Shown here: one piece after another, positions 6,431 through 14,049 of the stretch
How the letters are laid out: the number at the start of each line of letters is the position of its first letter
Position numbering within the stretch: the first letter of the stretch is position 1
Source: CAZLYF01 sp964586835
Lineage (GTDB): Bacteria > Bacillota > Clostridia > Christensenellales > Aristaeellaceae
Direction: 5' to 3'
DNA: 14,879 nt
Assembly (NCBI GenBank): GCA_964586835.1
Contig: CAZPIC010000047.1
Span: 1-14,879 of the forward strand
Notes under the pieces: model-generated
Seen by the model: the letters and a program-made list of their open reading frames with translations, nothing else
Database searches by the model: none
Told to the model about the DNA's origin: nothing
Position numbers and translations under genes: made by a program

Positions 6431-6545
6431 CTCTCCGAGCCTCCCCGCCTAAAGCCTTGTCCATGGCGGCTGGCCGTCCGACGCGGGTATCCGCGTCGCC
6501 AGGGCTTCCCGGAAACGAAGAAGCCTTCCGTGTTTGAAAAGGAGC
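6431..6545 (+). promoter_or_regulatory. Moco riboswitch (P3-containing form) upstream of the importer
   Basis: Seen: P1 is CTCC (6433-6436) with GGAG (6541-6544), followed by GAGCC. One hairpin is CCGCC (6445-6449) with GGCGG (6465-6469) and a 15-base loop. A long helix has CTGGC (6470-6474) with GCCAG (6498-6502), capped by GACGCGG (6480-6486) with CCGCGTC (6491-6497). A last hairpin, GGCTTC (6503-6508) with GAAGCC (6520-6525), holds a GAAA tetraloop (6512-6515). The 3' block is CCGTGTTTG-A-AAAGGAG (6528-6544). Order, spacing and the TGGCCGT, GCCA and TCCGT segments parallel the Moco RNA of the E. coli moaA leader as I recall it. Known: this RNA class senses molybdenum cofactor. The extra helix at 6470-6502, taken as P3, marks the Mo-type form. 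Confidence 0.88.
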
Positions 6546-6548
6546 GTC

Positions 6549-6617
6549 GCCGGATTCCTGTTTGTCAGGATCCGGCAGGAGGGTTGTGCGGTATATGCCG
6601 TGCCAACCTTCTTTTTT
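6549..6617 (+). terminator. Riboswitch expression platform: hairpin, antiterminator strand and intrinsic terminator
   Basis: GCCGGATTCCTG (6549-6560) pairs with CAGGATCCGGC (6566-6576) as a spacer hairpin. The terminator follows: GGTTG (6582-6586) with CAACC (6604-6608), an inner CGG/CCG helix, then TTCTTTTTT (6609-6617). The 5' half of the terminator, GGAGGGTTG (6578-6586), is also complementary over nine bases, with one G-U pair, to CAACTCTCC (6428-6436). That segment holds the 5' strand of aptamer P1. The two pairings exclude each other. Ligand binding stabilises P1, frees the terminator and switches transcription off; without ligand the antiterminator forms. The structures are visible; the direction is inferred. 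Confidence 0.85.
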
Positions 6618-6627
6618 AAGGGGCAGG

Positions 6628-7674
6628 ATGAGGAAGCCATCAGCCGGGTTTTTGCAAAAACCTTCCCTATGGAAGTCCAGGGGCTGCAGAGTCGCAGCCC
6701 TGGGTGTCCTTTTGCTCGCTGCCATTGCGATTTCCACTGCCTTTGGACGCTATCCCATCCAGCTTCCCGAGGCGGTAAAAATTCTGCTATCGAAGATCCT
6801 TCCACTGGAGAGATCCTGGGATACCCGCGTGGAGACCGTCCTGCTTAACGTTCGCATTCCACGGGTTGTGCTCGCAGCCATGGTCGGCGCAGCCCTCTCC
6901 GCCGCAGGAGCAGCCTACCAGGGCATTTTCCAAAACCCCATGGCTTCCCCGGACCTCCTGGGCGCCTCTGCCGGCGCTTCCTTTGGGGCTGCTCTGGCTA
7001 TCCTTCTGGACATGTCCGGTTTTGTCATCACGGCATCCGCCTTCTTTTTCAGCCTCCTGACCGTGGGCCTGGTGTCACTGGTCAGCCAAAGAGCCAAAGG
7101 TAAACACGTCATCAGCCTGATCCTTGCGGGCATCATGGTCTCCTCCCTGTTTCAGGCAGGTACCTCGTTCATCAAGCTTGCGGCAGATCCGTCCAATCAG
7201 CTGCCGGCTATTACCTACTGGATGATGGGCAGCCTCGCCGGTGCCTCAGGTGCAGATGTGCGCTTCATCTCCCTTCCCCTGCTTGCCGGGGTCCTGCCCC
7301 TTCTGCTCAACAGATGGCGTCTGAACGTCATGACCCTCGGCGACGACGAGGCTCAAGCGCTGGGTGTCAACGCAAGATCGGTCAGGCTGCTTTCCATTGG
7401 GTGCGCCACCCTGCTGACCGCAGCCTCCGTTTCCGTCAGTGGTACCATCGGATGGGTCGGCCTGCTCGTACCCCACATGGCACGCAGGATCACCGGCAAC
7501 GATTTTCGCTATCTTTTGCCCGCGTCGATCTTGTTGGGCAGCATCTTCCTGTTGGCATCGGACAACATCGCCCGAAACCTCTTGGCTTCGGAGATCCCTC
7601 TTGGCATCCTGAACGCCTTCGTTGGTGCGCCCTTTTTCGTATCACTCATCTTAAAAGGCGGTGATTCAATCTGA
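6628..7674 (+). CDS. molB: FecCD-type ABC importer permease, probable molybdate/tungstate (MolB-like)
   Basis: 348 aa, strongly hydrophobic, with about ten predicted membrane helices. The family block QNPMASPDLLGASAGASFGA (residues 103-122) and the later LVPHMARRITGNDFR segment are typical of FecCD/BtuC permeases. The start at 6628 is chosen because AAGGGGCAGG lies just upstream and because in-frame codons further upstream (6562, 6595) lie in the terminator of the leader. Known: FecCD permeases import siderophores, haem and cobalamin, but Haemophilus MolB is a member that imports molybdate and tungstate. The Moco riboswitch in the leader and the AOR genes nearby favour the Mo/W substrate. The stop codon overlaps the apparent CTG start of the ATPase gene. 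Confidence 0.85.
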   Translation: MRKPSAGFLQKPSLWKSRGCRVAALGVLLLAAIAISTAFGRYPIQLPEAVKILLSKILPLERSWDTRVETVLLNVRIPRVVLAAMVGAALSAAGAAYQGIFQNPMASPDLLGASAGASFGAALAILLDMSGFVITASAFFFSLLTVGLVSLVSQRAKGKHVISLILAGIMVSSLFQAGTSFIKLAADPSNQLPAITYWMMGSLAGASGADVRFISLPLLAGVLPLLLNRWRLNVMTLGDDEAQALGVNARSVRLLSIGCATLLTAASVSVSGTIGWVGLLVPHMARRITGNDFRYLLPASILLGSIFLLASDNIARNLLASEIPLGILNAFVGAPFFVSLILKGGDSI

Positions 7675-8477
7675 GCATCTCAGTTAGAAACCTGTATTTC
7701 AGTTATGGCGACAGACAGGTGCTCAGAGACCTGAGTTTCAGCGTGGATCCGGGATGCCTCATGTCCGTGCTTGGCCCCAATGGAGCAGGCAAGAGCACCC
7801 TGTTTCGTTGTGTGCTGGGGCTTTTAAAATCCTATACGGGCAGTATCTGCGTGGACGGATGGGACATCCAGCCTATGGAGGCCAAGCACCTGGCACGCCT
7901 GATCGCCTATGTTCCCCAGACACACTACACGGCCTTTAACTATTCGGTGCTCGACATGGTCCTCATGGGACTCACCCCGCGCCTGAAAGCCTTCGCTTCC
8001 CCAGGAAGAAGCGCACAGCACCAGGCCCTTGAAGCCATAGAGCGCCTGGGGATTCGTGCCCTGGCAGACCGCATCTTCTCCCAGCTCTCAGGCGGCGAAC
8101 AGCAACTGACCCTTATTGCACGCGCCCTCGCCCAGCAAACCCGTCTTCTAATCCTGGACGAGCCTTCCGCCAGCCTTGACTTTGGCAACCAACTGCGCGT
8201 CATGAAACAGCTCAGAACCCTTGCGGATGAAGGATACACCATCCTCCTCTCCACTCACCATCCAAACCAGGCTTATCTATATTCGGATCTTCTGCTCATC
8301 CTCGCGGAAGGTCGCGTCGATGCCTGCGGAAGCCCCCAGGAGGTGCTCACCGACACGATCGCAGCCCGCCTTTACGGCAAGGACATCCAGGTACACAGCC
8401 TGTGTGGCGACCGGGCACGCGTCTGTCTGCCCGCTGAGTACGCAAAGACATCCTGTCACGGGGAGAAAGAAGTTTGA
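7671..8477 (+). CDS. molC: ABC importer ATPase with apparent CTG start (MolC-like)
   Basis: 268 aa when started at the CTG at 7671, which overlaps the permease stop as CTGA. It has Walker A LGPNGAGKST (34-43), Q-loop Gln83 in AYVPQTH, signature LSGGE (139-143), Walker B LLILDE (159-164) and H-loop His196 in STHH. The first in-frame ATG, GTG or TTG upstream of Walker A is the GTG at 7719. Starting there would delete the first strand and the aromatic A-loop region (NLYFSYGD, residues 7-14) that every such ATPase has. The reading frame is open back to 7665, just after a stop at 7662-7664, and offers only CTG as a plausible start. AAAAGGCGGTG (7653-7663) can serve as Shine-Dalgarno. The protein energises the importer from the cytoplasm. 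Confidence 0.88.
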   Translation: MSISVRNLYFSYGDRQVLRDLSFSVDPGCLMSVLGPNGAGKSTLFRCVLGLLKSYTGSICVDGWDIQPMEAKHLARLIAYVPQTHYTAFNYSVLDMVLMGLTPRLKAFASPGRSAQHQALEAIERLGIRALADRIFSQLSGGEQQLTLIARALAQQTRLLILDEPSASLDFGNQLRVMKQLRTLADEGYTILLSTHHPNQAYLYSDLLLILAEGRVDACGSPQEVLTDTIAARLYGKDIQVHSLCGDRARVCLPAEYAKTSCHGEKEV

Positions 8478-8581
8478 AACCCACACCGATTACAGAAGTA
8501 CGATCCCACACACAGACGATGGGAACCGAAACGGTTTCATCCCCTTATCGGTCCCTTTCGCAGAAAGGCGGATGGATCCAC

Positions 8582-9625
8582 ATGAAAAAGATGCTGTCCC
8601 TGACCCTATCCCTCGCCCTGATCTTCACCCTGGGGGCCGCCCGCGGCTATGAAACACGCTGGTTTACAGACTCTGCGGGAAGGAACGTGGAAGTACCGCA
8701 ACACATCTCGCGCATAGCCTGCACTGGCGCCCTGGCACAGATCATGCTCTTTGCCCTGTGCCCGGACTACTTTGTCGGTGTCGCCTCAGACTGGTCGCCA
8801 TCCGCACGCGAGTTCATAGGCCCGTACGCGGACCTCCCCTATATCGGACAGCTCTACGGCGCAGGCGATCTGAACCTTGAGCAGATCGCGGCGCTGGATC
8901 CACAGGTCATTATCGACGTCGGCGAACCGAAGCCCGGCCTTGTCGAGGACATGGACTCCCTGCAGCAACAGCTCGGCATTCCCTGTGTACATCTCTCGAT
9001 GGGTTCTGAAACAGCCGGCGCGGCGTATCGCCTGGCTGGCGAGCTTCTCCATCTTGAAGAAAGGGCTGAGGTGCTCGCGGAGTACTGCGATACGGCCATC
9101 GCACGGGTGCATGCCATCATGGAACGCATAGACCCTGAGCACAGGGTCACCGCGCTGTACTGCCTCGGCTCCGACGGTCTGAACGTCCTTGCCAAAGGCA
9201 GCTATCACGCCCAGTTCTTTGATCTGATCTGCGATAACCTGGCTGTCGTTGACAGCCCCTCTTCCAAGGGAACGGGAAACGGCGTGGATTTTGAACAGCT
9301 CTACCTGTGGGATCCGGAGTTCATCCTGTTCGCTCCCGACAGCGTCTACGCATCTGCCACGAAAGACCCTCTCTGGATGGGGCTTTTGGCGGTCGCGTCG
9401 GGGAGGATCGCGGAAGTGCCTGCCGCCCCCTACAACTGGATGGGTTTCCCAGCCTCTGTACAGCGCATCCTGGGCGCGCTGTGGTTATGTGATCTTTTCT
9501 ATCCCGAGCAATCCGGACTGATCCTCAAGGAGGAGGTCGCCCGCTATTTTGACCTGTTCTACCACTGCAAGCTCACGGATGACCAATACGCAAGCCTGAT
9601 CTCTCACAGCCTTCTTCAGCACTGA
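8582..9625 (+). CDS. molA: Periplasmic binding protein of the importer, probable molybdate/tungstate (MolA-like)
   Basis: 347 aa. A Sec signal peptide (residues 1-22, KKMLSLTLSLALIFTLGAARG) is followed by a class III (BtuF/FepB-type) binding fold: TDSAGRNVEVPQHISRIAC (29-47) near the N-terminus and APYNWMGFPASVQRILGALW (282-301) near the C-terminus. The PYNWxGxPxSxxRILGxxWL block is a pattern I associate with MolA-type binding proteins, which bind molybdate and tungstate in Haemophilus. There is no cysteine at the signal cleavage site, so it is not an obvious lipoprotein. The ATG at 8582 is chosen because it begins a normal signal peptide. A TTG at 8474 overlaps the ATPase stop but would add 36 hydrophilic residues before the signal. 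The substrate call depends mostly on the riboswitch and neighbours. Confidence 0.85.
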   Translation: MKKMLSLTLSLALIFTLGAARGYETRWFTDSAGRNVEVPQHISRIACTGALAQIMLFALCPDYFVGVASDWSPSAREFIGPYADLPYIGQLYGAGDLNLEQIAALDPQVIIDVGEPKPGLVEDMDSLQQQLGIPCVHLSMGSETAGAAYRLAGELLHLEERAEVLAEYCDTAIARVHAIMERIDPEHRVTALYCLGSDGLNVLAKGSYHAQFFDLICDNLAVVDSPSSKGTGNGVDFEQLYLWDPEFILFAPDSVYASATKDPLWMGLLAVASGRIAEVPAAPYNWMGFPASVQRILGALWLCDLFYPEQSGLILKEEVARYFDLFYHCKLTDDQYASLISHSLLQH

Positions 9626-9642
9626 ATATCCATAAATAGCAC

Positions 9643-9680
9643 CGCCGGGAGCGCGCCCCTAAAAGGCGGCTCCCGGCGTT
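9643..9680. terminator. Strong hairpin terminator between molA and the convergent gene
   Basis: CGCCGGGAGC (9643-9652) and GCTCCCGGCG (9669-9678) form a perfect 10-bp stem, extended inward by CGCC (9654-9657) with GGCG (9665-9668). The T-run is short. It lies between two convergent genes and probably serves both. Confidence 0.75.
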
Positions 9681-9697
9681 CAGCAGGGCCTTGGATC

Positions 9698-11191
9698 TTA
9701 GCGGAAGTCCACCATGCTCGCGTATTCCTTCCCCGCGAATGTCACCTTCTCCGGGAAAGAGACGGGGGCCATCCCCTCCTCTGTGAAGGGATACCAGTAT
9801 TCATCCTGGCTCACGACCGCATAATCCTCCGGGTTAAAAGCAGGCACGAGCGTCTTGCCATAGTGTGAGGCGTCTAAGTGAAACGAAACCTGAAGGCTGC
9901 GGGTGACATCCAATGCATCCGTCACAGCAAAGGAGACGTCCCCCTTAATAGACATAGGCCTGTTCTCGCTGTCCAGCGTCATCTCCCCCTCCGCAGAGCT
10001 GAGTGTGATCTGCACGAGCGTTCCCATCAGCTTTCGCGTGACCGTCAGCCCGTCCATGTCGTCCGTCGAATCAAGCAGGGTCCAGCTTCCATCCGCCCCG
10101 ACATAGACAGCGACCGCATTTGGATCTTCTTCTGCGAGCTTCTTGTAGCTCGCGTCCATTTTCTGCCACAGGTCCGAGTAGGCCTTGAGGAGGGCTTCAT
10201 TGCTGGTATAGGGAATAATGGCAAGAAAATCCTCCGACAGCGGTGTGCCAAAGGTTTTCTCATAATAGGGCTGAAAGGCTGCCTGCGCATCCTCATAATG
10301 CACAAACACCAGGCCCTCCGAGCGCAGGTAGTCTGCCCTTGTGGCAAACCATTCAAGCTGTCCGTCCGCGCGGAACAGGACCAGGCCGCTGTCATAGCGC
10401 GTCACAGCAGCCTGGTAATCCTCCTGCATCGTCTGGGCGATCGCCTCATACGTATGCCATAGCTCCTCCTGGCCCATCATGGCAGCGTCGAAAAAACCCT
10501 CGGGCATGGGCTCTCCGATCAGCTCCTGGTAGTAATGCGCAAACAGCGCCTCCCAGTCCTCATATTCTACGGAGGTCTGTTCACCGTAGCCGGAATAATG
10601 CATCTTTGCCCAAGCGGTTGTTGCAAGGTTGAACGCAGCATTGAACACAGCGGGGATTTCTCCCACACCCAGGGAGAGACGGAAGACCTTTTCCCCGCCC
10701 TCGTCAGTAACCGTCATGGCTTTCCCGACGCTGCCGTTGAGAAGCACGGAGAACTGCTCTGCAAAGCTTGCCGCCGCTTGGCTGAGCGCTGTTTTCCGGA
10801 CGACAGAGTGGTCCGGTACATGCGGGTGTTCCGTATAGAAGGGACCTCCCCACGTTTCCATGGCATAAGCCTTGTCTCCATCACCATGCACCGTATAGCC
10901 TCCCTGATACACGGCCCTGCCTATCCTTGGCGTATCAAGCAACACCTGTTGAATCGACTGTGTTCCATCCTGCTTAAGGACGATATGTGCGGTCTTAAAC
11001 CATTCGCCATCCAGCAGAAAGGTCGCTTCGACCTTCAACGTCACATTGTCCGTATCAAACAAAAGCCCCAATACGGACCGCGTCAGTTCGGGCAGAAGGC
11101 TGTCCTCTCTCTGTGGAGAAGCGGATGCCGTTGTAACCGCCACAGCGCAAAAAACTGCGCAGAGGCCAAGGATAACGAGTCTTCTTTTCAT
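9698..11191 (-). CDS. Secreted protein of unknown function with an internal duplication
   Basis: 497 aa. I do not recognise the family. The N-terminus MKRRLVILGLCAVFCAVAVTTASA reads as a Sec signal peptide with an AxA cleavage site and no lipobox. The mature part is soluble and acidic, rich in aromatic residues and beta-strand-like segments. It includes an N-terminal domain (about 30-200) with alternating strands such as VTLKVEATFLLDGEWF, two related helical units (219-281 and 309-373), and a C-terminal part ending in AGKEYASMVDFR. The ATG at 11191 is supported by AAGGAGG nine bases upstream. An extension upstream to 11233 lacks a Shine-Dalgarno and would bury the signal peptide. It is a single gene convergent with molA, and the hairpin at 9643-9680 separates them. 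No link to metal metabolism is visible. Confidence 0.8.
   Translation of the reverse strand: MKRRLVILGLCAVFCAVAVTTASASPQREDSLLPELTRSVLGLLFDTDNVTLKVEATFLLDGEWFKTAHIVLKQDGTQSIQQVLLDTPRIGRAVYQGGYTVHGDGDKAYAMETWGGPFYTEHPHVPDHSVVRKTALSQAAASFAEQFSVLLNGSVGKAMTVTDEGGEKVFRLSLGVGEIPAVFNAAFNLATTAWAKMHYSGYGEQTSVEYEDWEALFAHYYQELIGEPMPEGFFDAAMMGQEELWHTYEAIAQTMQEDYQAAVTRYDSGLVLFRADGQLEWFATRADYLRSEGLVFVHYEDAQAAFQPYYEKTFGTPLSEDFLAIIPYTSNEALLKAYSDLWQKMDASYKKLAEEDPNAVAVYVGADGSWTLLDSTDDMDGLTVTRKLMGTLVQITLSSAEGEMTLDSENRPMSIKGDVSFAVTDALDVTRSLQVSFHLDASHYGKTLVPAFNPEDYAVVSQDEYWYPFTEEGMAPVSFPEKVTFAGKEYASMVDFR
10073..10537 (-). repeat. Degenerate tandem repeat within the secreted protein gene
   Basis: Residues 219-281 and 309-373 of the 497-aa protein align. 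The shared pattern is YYxxxxGxPxxExF, then ExLxxxYxxxxxxMxxxY, then a strand ending in ADGxxxxL (HYYQELIGEPMPEGF versus PYYEKTFGTPLSEDF; VLFRADGQLEWF versus VYVGADGSWTLL). The units are 90 residues apart and clearly diverged, so the duplication is old. Confidence 0.6.
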
Positions 11192-11617
11192 ACGAGGTCC
11201 CCTCCTTAACCAGCCACACAAGGCTGGATACATCCCAATGGTTATACAACGTTCCTCATAGACCGGTTCCTGCCTGTCCTGTTCGTGTCGCTCCTCCCCG
11301 CTTCATTCACATCGCTGCGCCTGCCATGCGCGACGGTTTTTCCTGTGCAAAACCTGTAAGGACCCTCTGCTTCCACAGACAGCACATGGCCTCCTTTTAT
11401 TCACAGCCTGCCAGTGCCGTCTGTACCGCTGGAAGCAAACACAGCCCCACTATACACCAGGGTCTCCCCCCGCGCTACCATCCCCGGACGACCCTCCCTG
11501 TCTGGTGCGAGGCCTCTTTCGCACTTCATCGCTGCTTGAACTGACGTCCTCCCCGCGATAGGATAACAGGGCAGCCTCCCTGAGACATTGGAAGGCGAGC
11601 TTGAAAGAGGATGAGAA
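11192..11617. other. Divergent intergenic region of 426 bases
   Basis: Between the divergent secreted-protein gene and tex. Seen: a 6-bp inverted repeat, CCAGCC (11210-11215) with GGCTGG (11222-11227), in the leader of the minus-strand gene. A possible minus-strand -10 box TATAAC lies at 11247-11242 without a clear -35. The tex promoter is described separately. The middle part (about 11265-11530) is pyrimidine-rich on the plus strand. I find no convincing gene, tRNA or terminator there; the short open frames lack ribosome binding sites. Confidence 0.5.
11536..11564 (+). promoter_or_regulatory. Likely tex promoter
   Basis: TTGAAC (11536-11541) and TAGGAT (11559-11564) are separated by 17 bases. 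Transcription would start near 11571, giving a leader of about 47 bases before the tex ATG. Confidence 0.6.
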
Positions 11618-13777
11618 ATGGATATCACATCGCAGCTCGCATTGGAATACCGTTTGCAACCCAAACAGGCCATCAATATCGTTACGCTGATCGACCAGGG
11701 CAACACCCTCCCCTTTATCGCACGCTATCGCAAAGAACTCACCGGCTCCCTGGACGACCAGCTGCTCCGCGAACTGTATGAGCGGCTGGGGTCTCTCCGC
11801 AGGCTTGAGCAGCGAAGGCAGGACATCGCCACCGCGATCAGCGAACAGGATAAGCTTTCAGATGACCTGGCTATGAAAATCGCCCAAGCGACCTCACTCA
11901 CAGAGCTTGAAGACCTCTATCGCCCCTTCCGGCCCAAGCGCCATACCCGCGCCTCTATCGCGCGCAAAAAGGGGCTTGAACCCCTGGCGCTTCATATCCT
12001 GACGCCACAGCCTCCGTTCCAGGATCTCATGCTGCTGGCCCAACGGCACATCAGCCGAGAAAACGACATCACCAGTGCAGAGACCGCGCTTGCGGGAGCG
12101 CGCGACATCCTTGCCGAATGGCTGTCCGACGATGCGGACCTGATCGGACGCCTTCGTGAGAGCTTTCGTAGACATGCTGTGCTTGAATCGCGACAGAACA
12201 AAGACGGCGACAGTGTATACAGGCTCTACTATGATTTTTCGGAACCCATCGTGCGGATCCCCCCGCACCGTATCCTGGCGATCAATCGCGGTGAGCGTGA
12301 GGAATGGCTGAAGGTAAAAATCTCGACAGATGCTGCGGCTGCGATCTCGATCCTTCAACAGCGCTGTCCCTCTGCTCCGCGCGACTGTGCCGAGCAGTTT
12401 TCTTTAGCTGCAGGGGACGCCTGGGACCGCCTGATCGCTCCTGCGCTGGAAAGAGGACTGCGCAGCGAGTTGACAGACCGTGCAGGCAAGGCAGCGATAC
12501 GCATATTCGGGCAAAACCTGCGGCAGCTGTTGATGCAGCCCCCTGTAAAGGGGAGGATCACGCTGGGCATCGACCCAGGTTACCGCACGGGCTGCAAGCT
12601 AGCTGTGGTGGATACCGGCGGCCGTGTACTTCATACCGGGGTGGGCTATTTTACCCCTCCTGCCCGGGAGGTTCAGAAGGCACAGGCAAAACGTGAGCTG
12701 CAGGCCATGATCACCCGCTACGGCGTCACCGCGATCGCCATCGGAAATGGAACCGCCTCGCGCGAGGCGGAGGCCTTCGTCGCAGAGCTCCTCAAGGACC
12801 TTCCGGACACCGTCGGCTATGCGATCGTCAACGAATCCGGAGCCTCTGTCTATTCAGCTTCGCCGCTTGCAGCAGAGGAGTTTCCGCACCTGGATGTCTC
12901 GCTGCGAAGTGCGGTCTCTATCGCCAGGCGGCTACAGGATCCGCTGGCAGAGCTGGTGAAGATCGATCCCCGGTCTATCGGCGTAGGCCAGTACCAGCAT
13001 GACCTCAAAGAAGCAGAGCTTGCTTCCGCCCTTGACGGGGTGGTGGAAGACTGTGTCCATGCTGTGGGCGTGGAGTTATCCACAGCCTCAGCCTCACTGC
13101 TCTCACGCGTAGCGGGCATCGGTCCGGTGCTCTCAAAAAACATCATTGCCTATAGGGACGAAAACGGCATCGCCTCCCGGGCTGAACTTAAGAAAGTGCC
13201 CCGGTTGGGACCGAAGGCCTTTGAGCAATGCGCCGGCTTCCTGCGCATTCGGGACAGCAAGAATGTCCTGGACGCAACCGGCGTGCATCCGGAATCCTAT
13301 CCCGCAACGCTCATGCTTCTGAAACGCTTGGGGTTTCATCCGGACGACATCCAAAGTGGTGCGCCGGACAGCTTCATGGATGCTTTTAAAAAGGCGGGGG
13401 CTGAGGAGCTGTCTGCTGCGCTGGGGGTGGGCCTTCCGACGCTTTACGACATTGTGGGCGAGCTTCACAAGCCGGGGCGGGATCCAAGGGAGGACCTCCC
13501 TCCCATCACCCTTCGCAGTGCTGCCCTTGATATAGAGGACCTTGCCGTAGGCACGGAGCTGGAAGGCACCGTGCGCAACGTGGTGGACTTCGGCGCCTTT
13601 GTAGATATTGGCGTGCACCAGGACGGGCTTGTGCATATATCGCGGATGTCGGAACGCTATGTAAACCATCCGTCAGAAATCGTCCGGGTTGGAGACCTGA
13701 TCCGGGTGTGGGTCATCGAAGTAGACGCGGAAAAAAAGCGTATCGGCCTGAGCCTGCTCCCGCCAGAAGACGCATAA
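11618..13777 (+). CDS. tex: Tex, S1-domain RNA-binding transcription/translation accessory protein
   Basis: 719 aa, normal length for Tex. The N-terminal helical region includes IVTLIDQGNTLPFIARYRKE (residues 21-40) and DLYRPFRPKRHTRA (about 98-111). A YqgF/RNase H-like domain begins at TLGIDPGYRTGCKLAVVD (about 314-331). Helix-hairpin-helix elements lie around SRVAGIGPVLSKNI (about 496) and KVPRLGPKAF. A C-terminal S1 domain (about 647-716) contains GTVRNVVDFGAFVDIG and DGLVHISRMS. Tex binds nucleic acid and influences transcription and translation; its exact job differs between species. A purine-rich AAAGAGGA (11604-11611) precedes the ATG. It appears monocistronic and unrelated to the metal locus. 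Confidence 0.96.
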   Translation: MDITSQLALEYRLQPKQAINIVTLIDQGNTLPFIARYRKELTGSLDDQLLRELYERLGSLRRLEQRRQDIATAISEQDKLSDDLAMKIAQATSLTELEDLYRPFRPKRHTRASIARKKGLEPLALHILTPQPPFQDLMLLAQRHISRENDITSAETALAGARDILAEWLSDDADLIGRLRESFRRHAVLESRQNKDGDSVYRLYYDFSEPIVRIPPHRILAINRGEREEWLKVKISTDAAAAISILQQRCPSAPRDCAEQFSLAAGDAWDRLIAPALERGLRSELTDRAGKAAIRIFGQNLRQLLMQPPVKGRITLGIDPGYRTGCKLAVVDTGGRVLHTGVGYFTPPAREVQKAQAKRELQAMITRYGVTAIAIGNGTASREAEAFVAELLKDLPDTVGYAIVNESGASVYSASPLAAEEFPHLDVSLRSAVSIARRLQDPLAELVKIDPRSIGVGQYQHDLKEAELASALDGVVEDCVHAVGVELSTASASLLSRVAGIGPVLSKNIIAYRDENGIASRAELKKVPRLGPKAFEQCAGFLRIRDSKNVLDATGVHPESYPATLMLLKRLGFHPDDIQSGAPDSFMDAFKKAGAEELSAALGVGLPTLYDIVGELHKPGRDPREDLPPITLRSAALDIEDLAVGTELEGTVRNVVDFGAFVDIGVHQDGLVHISRMSERYVNHPSEIVRVGDLIRVWVIEVDAEKKRIGLSLLPPEDA

Positions 13778-13818
13778 AACCACGTCCGCTACGACAGTTT
13801 GATGCCCGATGCGTGAAA

Positions 13819-13853
13819 AGCGCAGGCCTTGGCAACGGCCCCGGGCTTGCGCT
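13819..13853 (+). terminator. Hairpin downstream of tex
   Basis: AGCGCAGGCC (13819-13828) pairs with GGCTTGCGCT (13844-13853) over ten positions with one G-U, and an inner GGC/GCC helix lies in the loop. It is 42 bases after the tex stop. It lacks a T-run, so a role as terminator is plausible but not certain. Confidence 0.45.
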
Positions 13854-13912
13854 ACAAGTCCTTCTCCTGCTGTCAGCACAGCTTTACAGCTTGCTTCATC
13901 GCAAAGACAGGC

Positions 13913-13942
13913 TTGCGATAGCGTCGAAAAGGGGACTATAAT
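13913..13942 (+). promoter_or_regulatory. Promoter of the secreted peptidoglycan-binding-type protein
   Basis: A perfect -10 box TATAAT (13937-13942) with TTGCGA (13913-13918) 18 bases upstream. Transcription would start near 13949, giving a leader of about 100 bases in which I see no riboswitch. Confidence 0.6.
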
Positions 13943-14049
13943 GCCCGTATCAGAGTGCTTCCTTCTTTTCTGCTCACAGAACCAGCCCGACACGCGCAGA
14001 AGCGCTGCGTCCTGCCTGAAAGCCCGACCTTCATCAAGGAGGGGTACAA

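Noticed and set aside
6562..6627. Longer permease start at 6562 or 6595
   Set aside because: Both lie in the riboswitch expression platform: 6562 in the spacer-hairpin loop and 6595 inside the terminator hairpin. The ATG at 6628 comes directly after the T-run with a purine-rich ribosome site.
8474..8581. TTG start at 8474 for the binding protein, overlapping the ATPase stop
   Set aside because: The overlap is tempting and a purine-rich stretch precedes it, but the added 36 residues are hydrophilic and come before a normal Sec signal peptide starting at 8582.
11401..11706. 101-codon minus-strand open frame overlapping the start of tex
   Set aside because: No ribosome binding site, low-complexity Arg/Gly/Ser content, and it overlaps the well-supported tex start.
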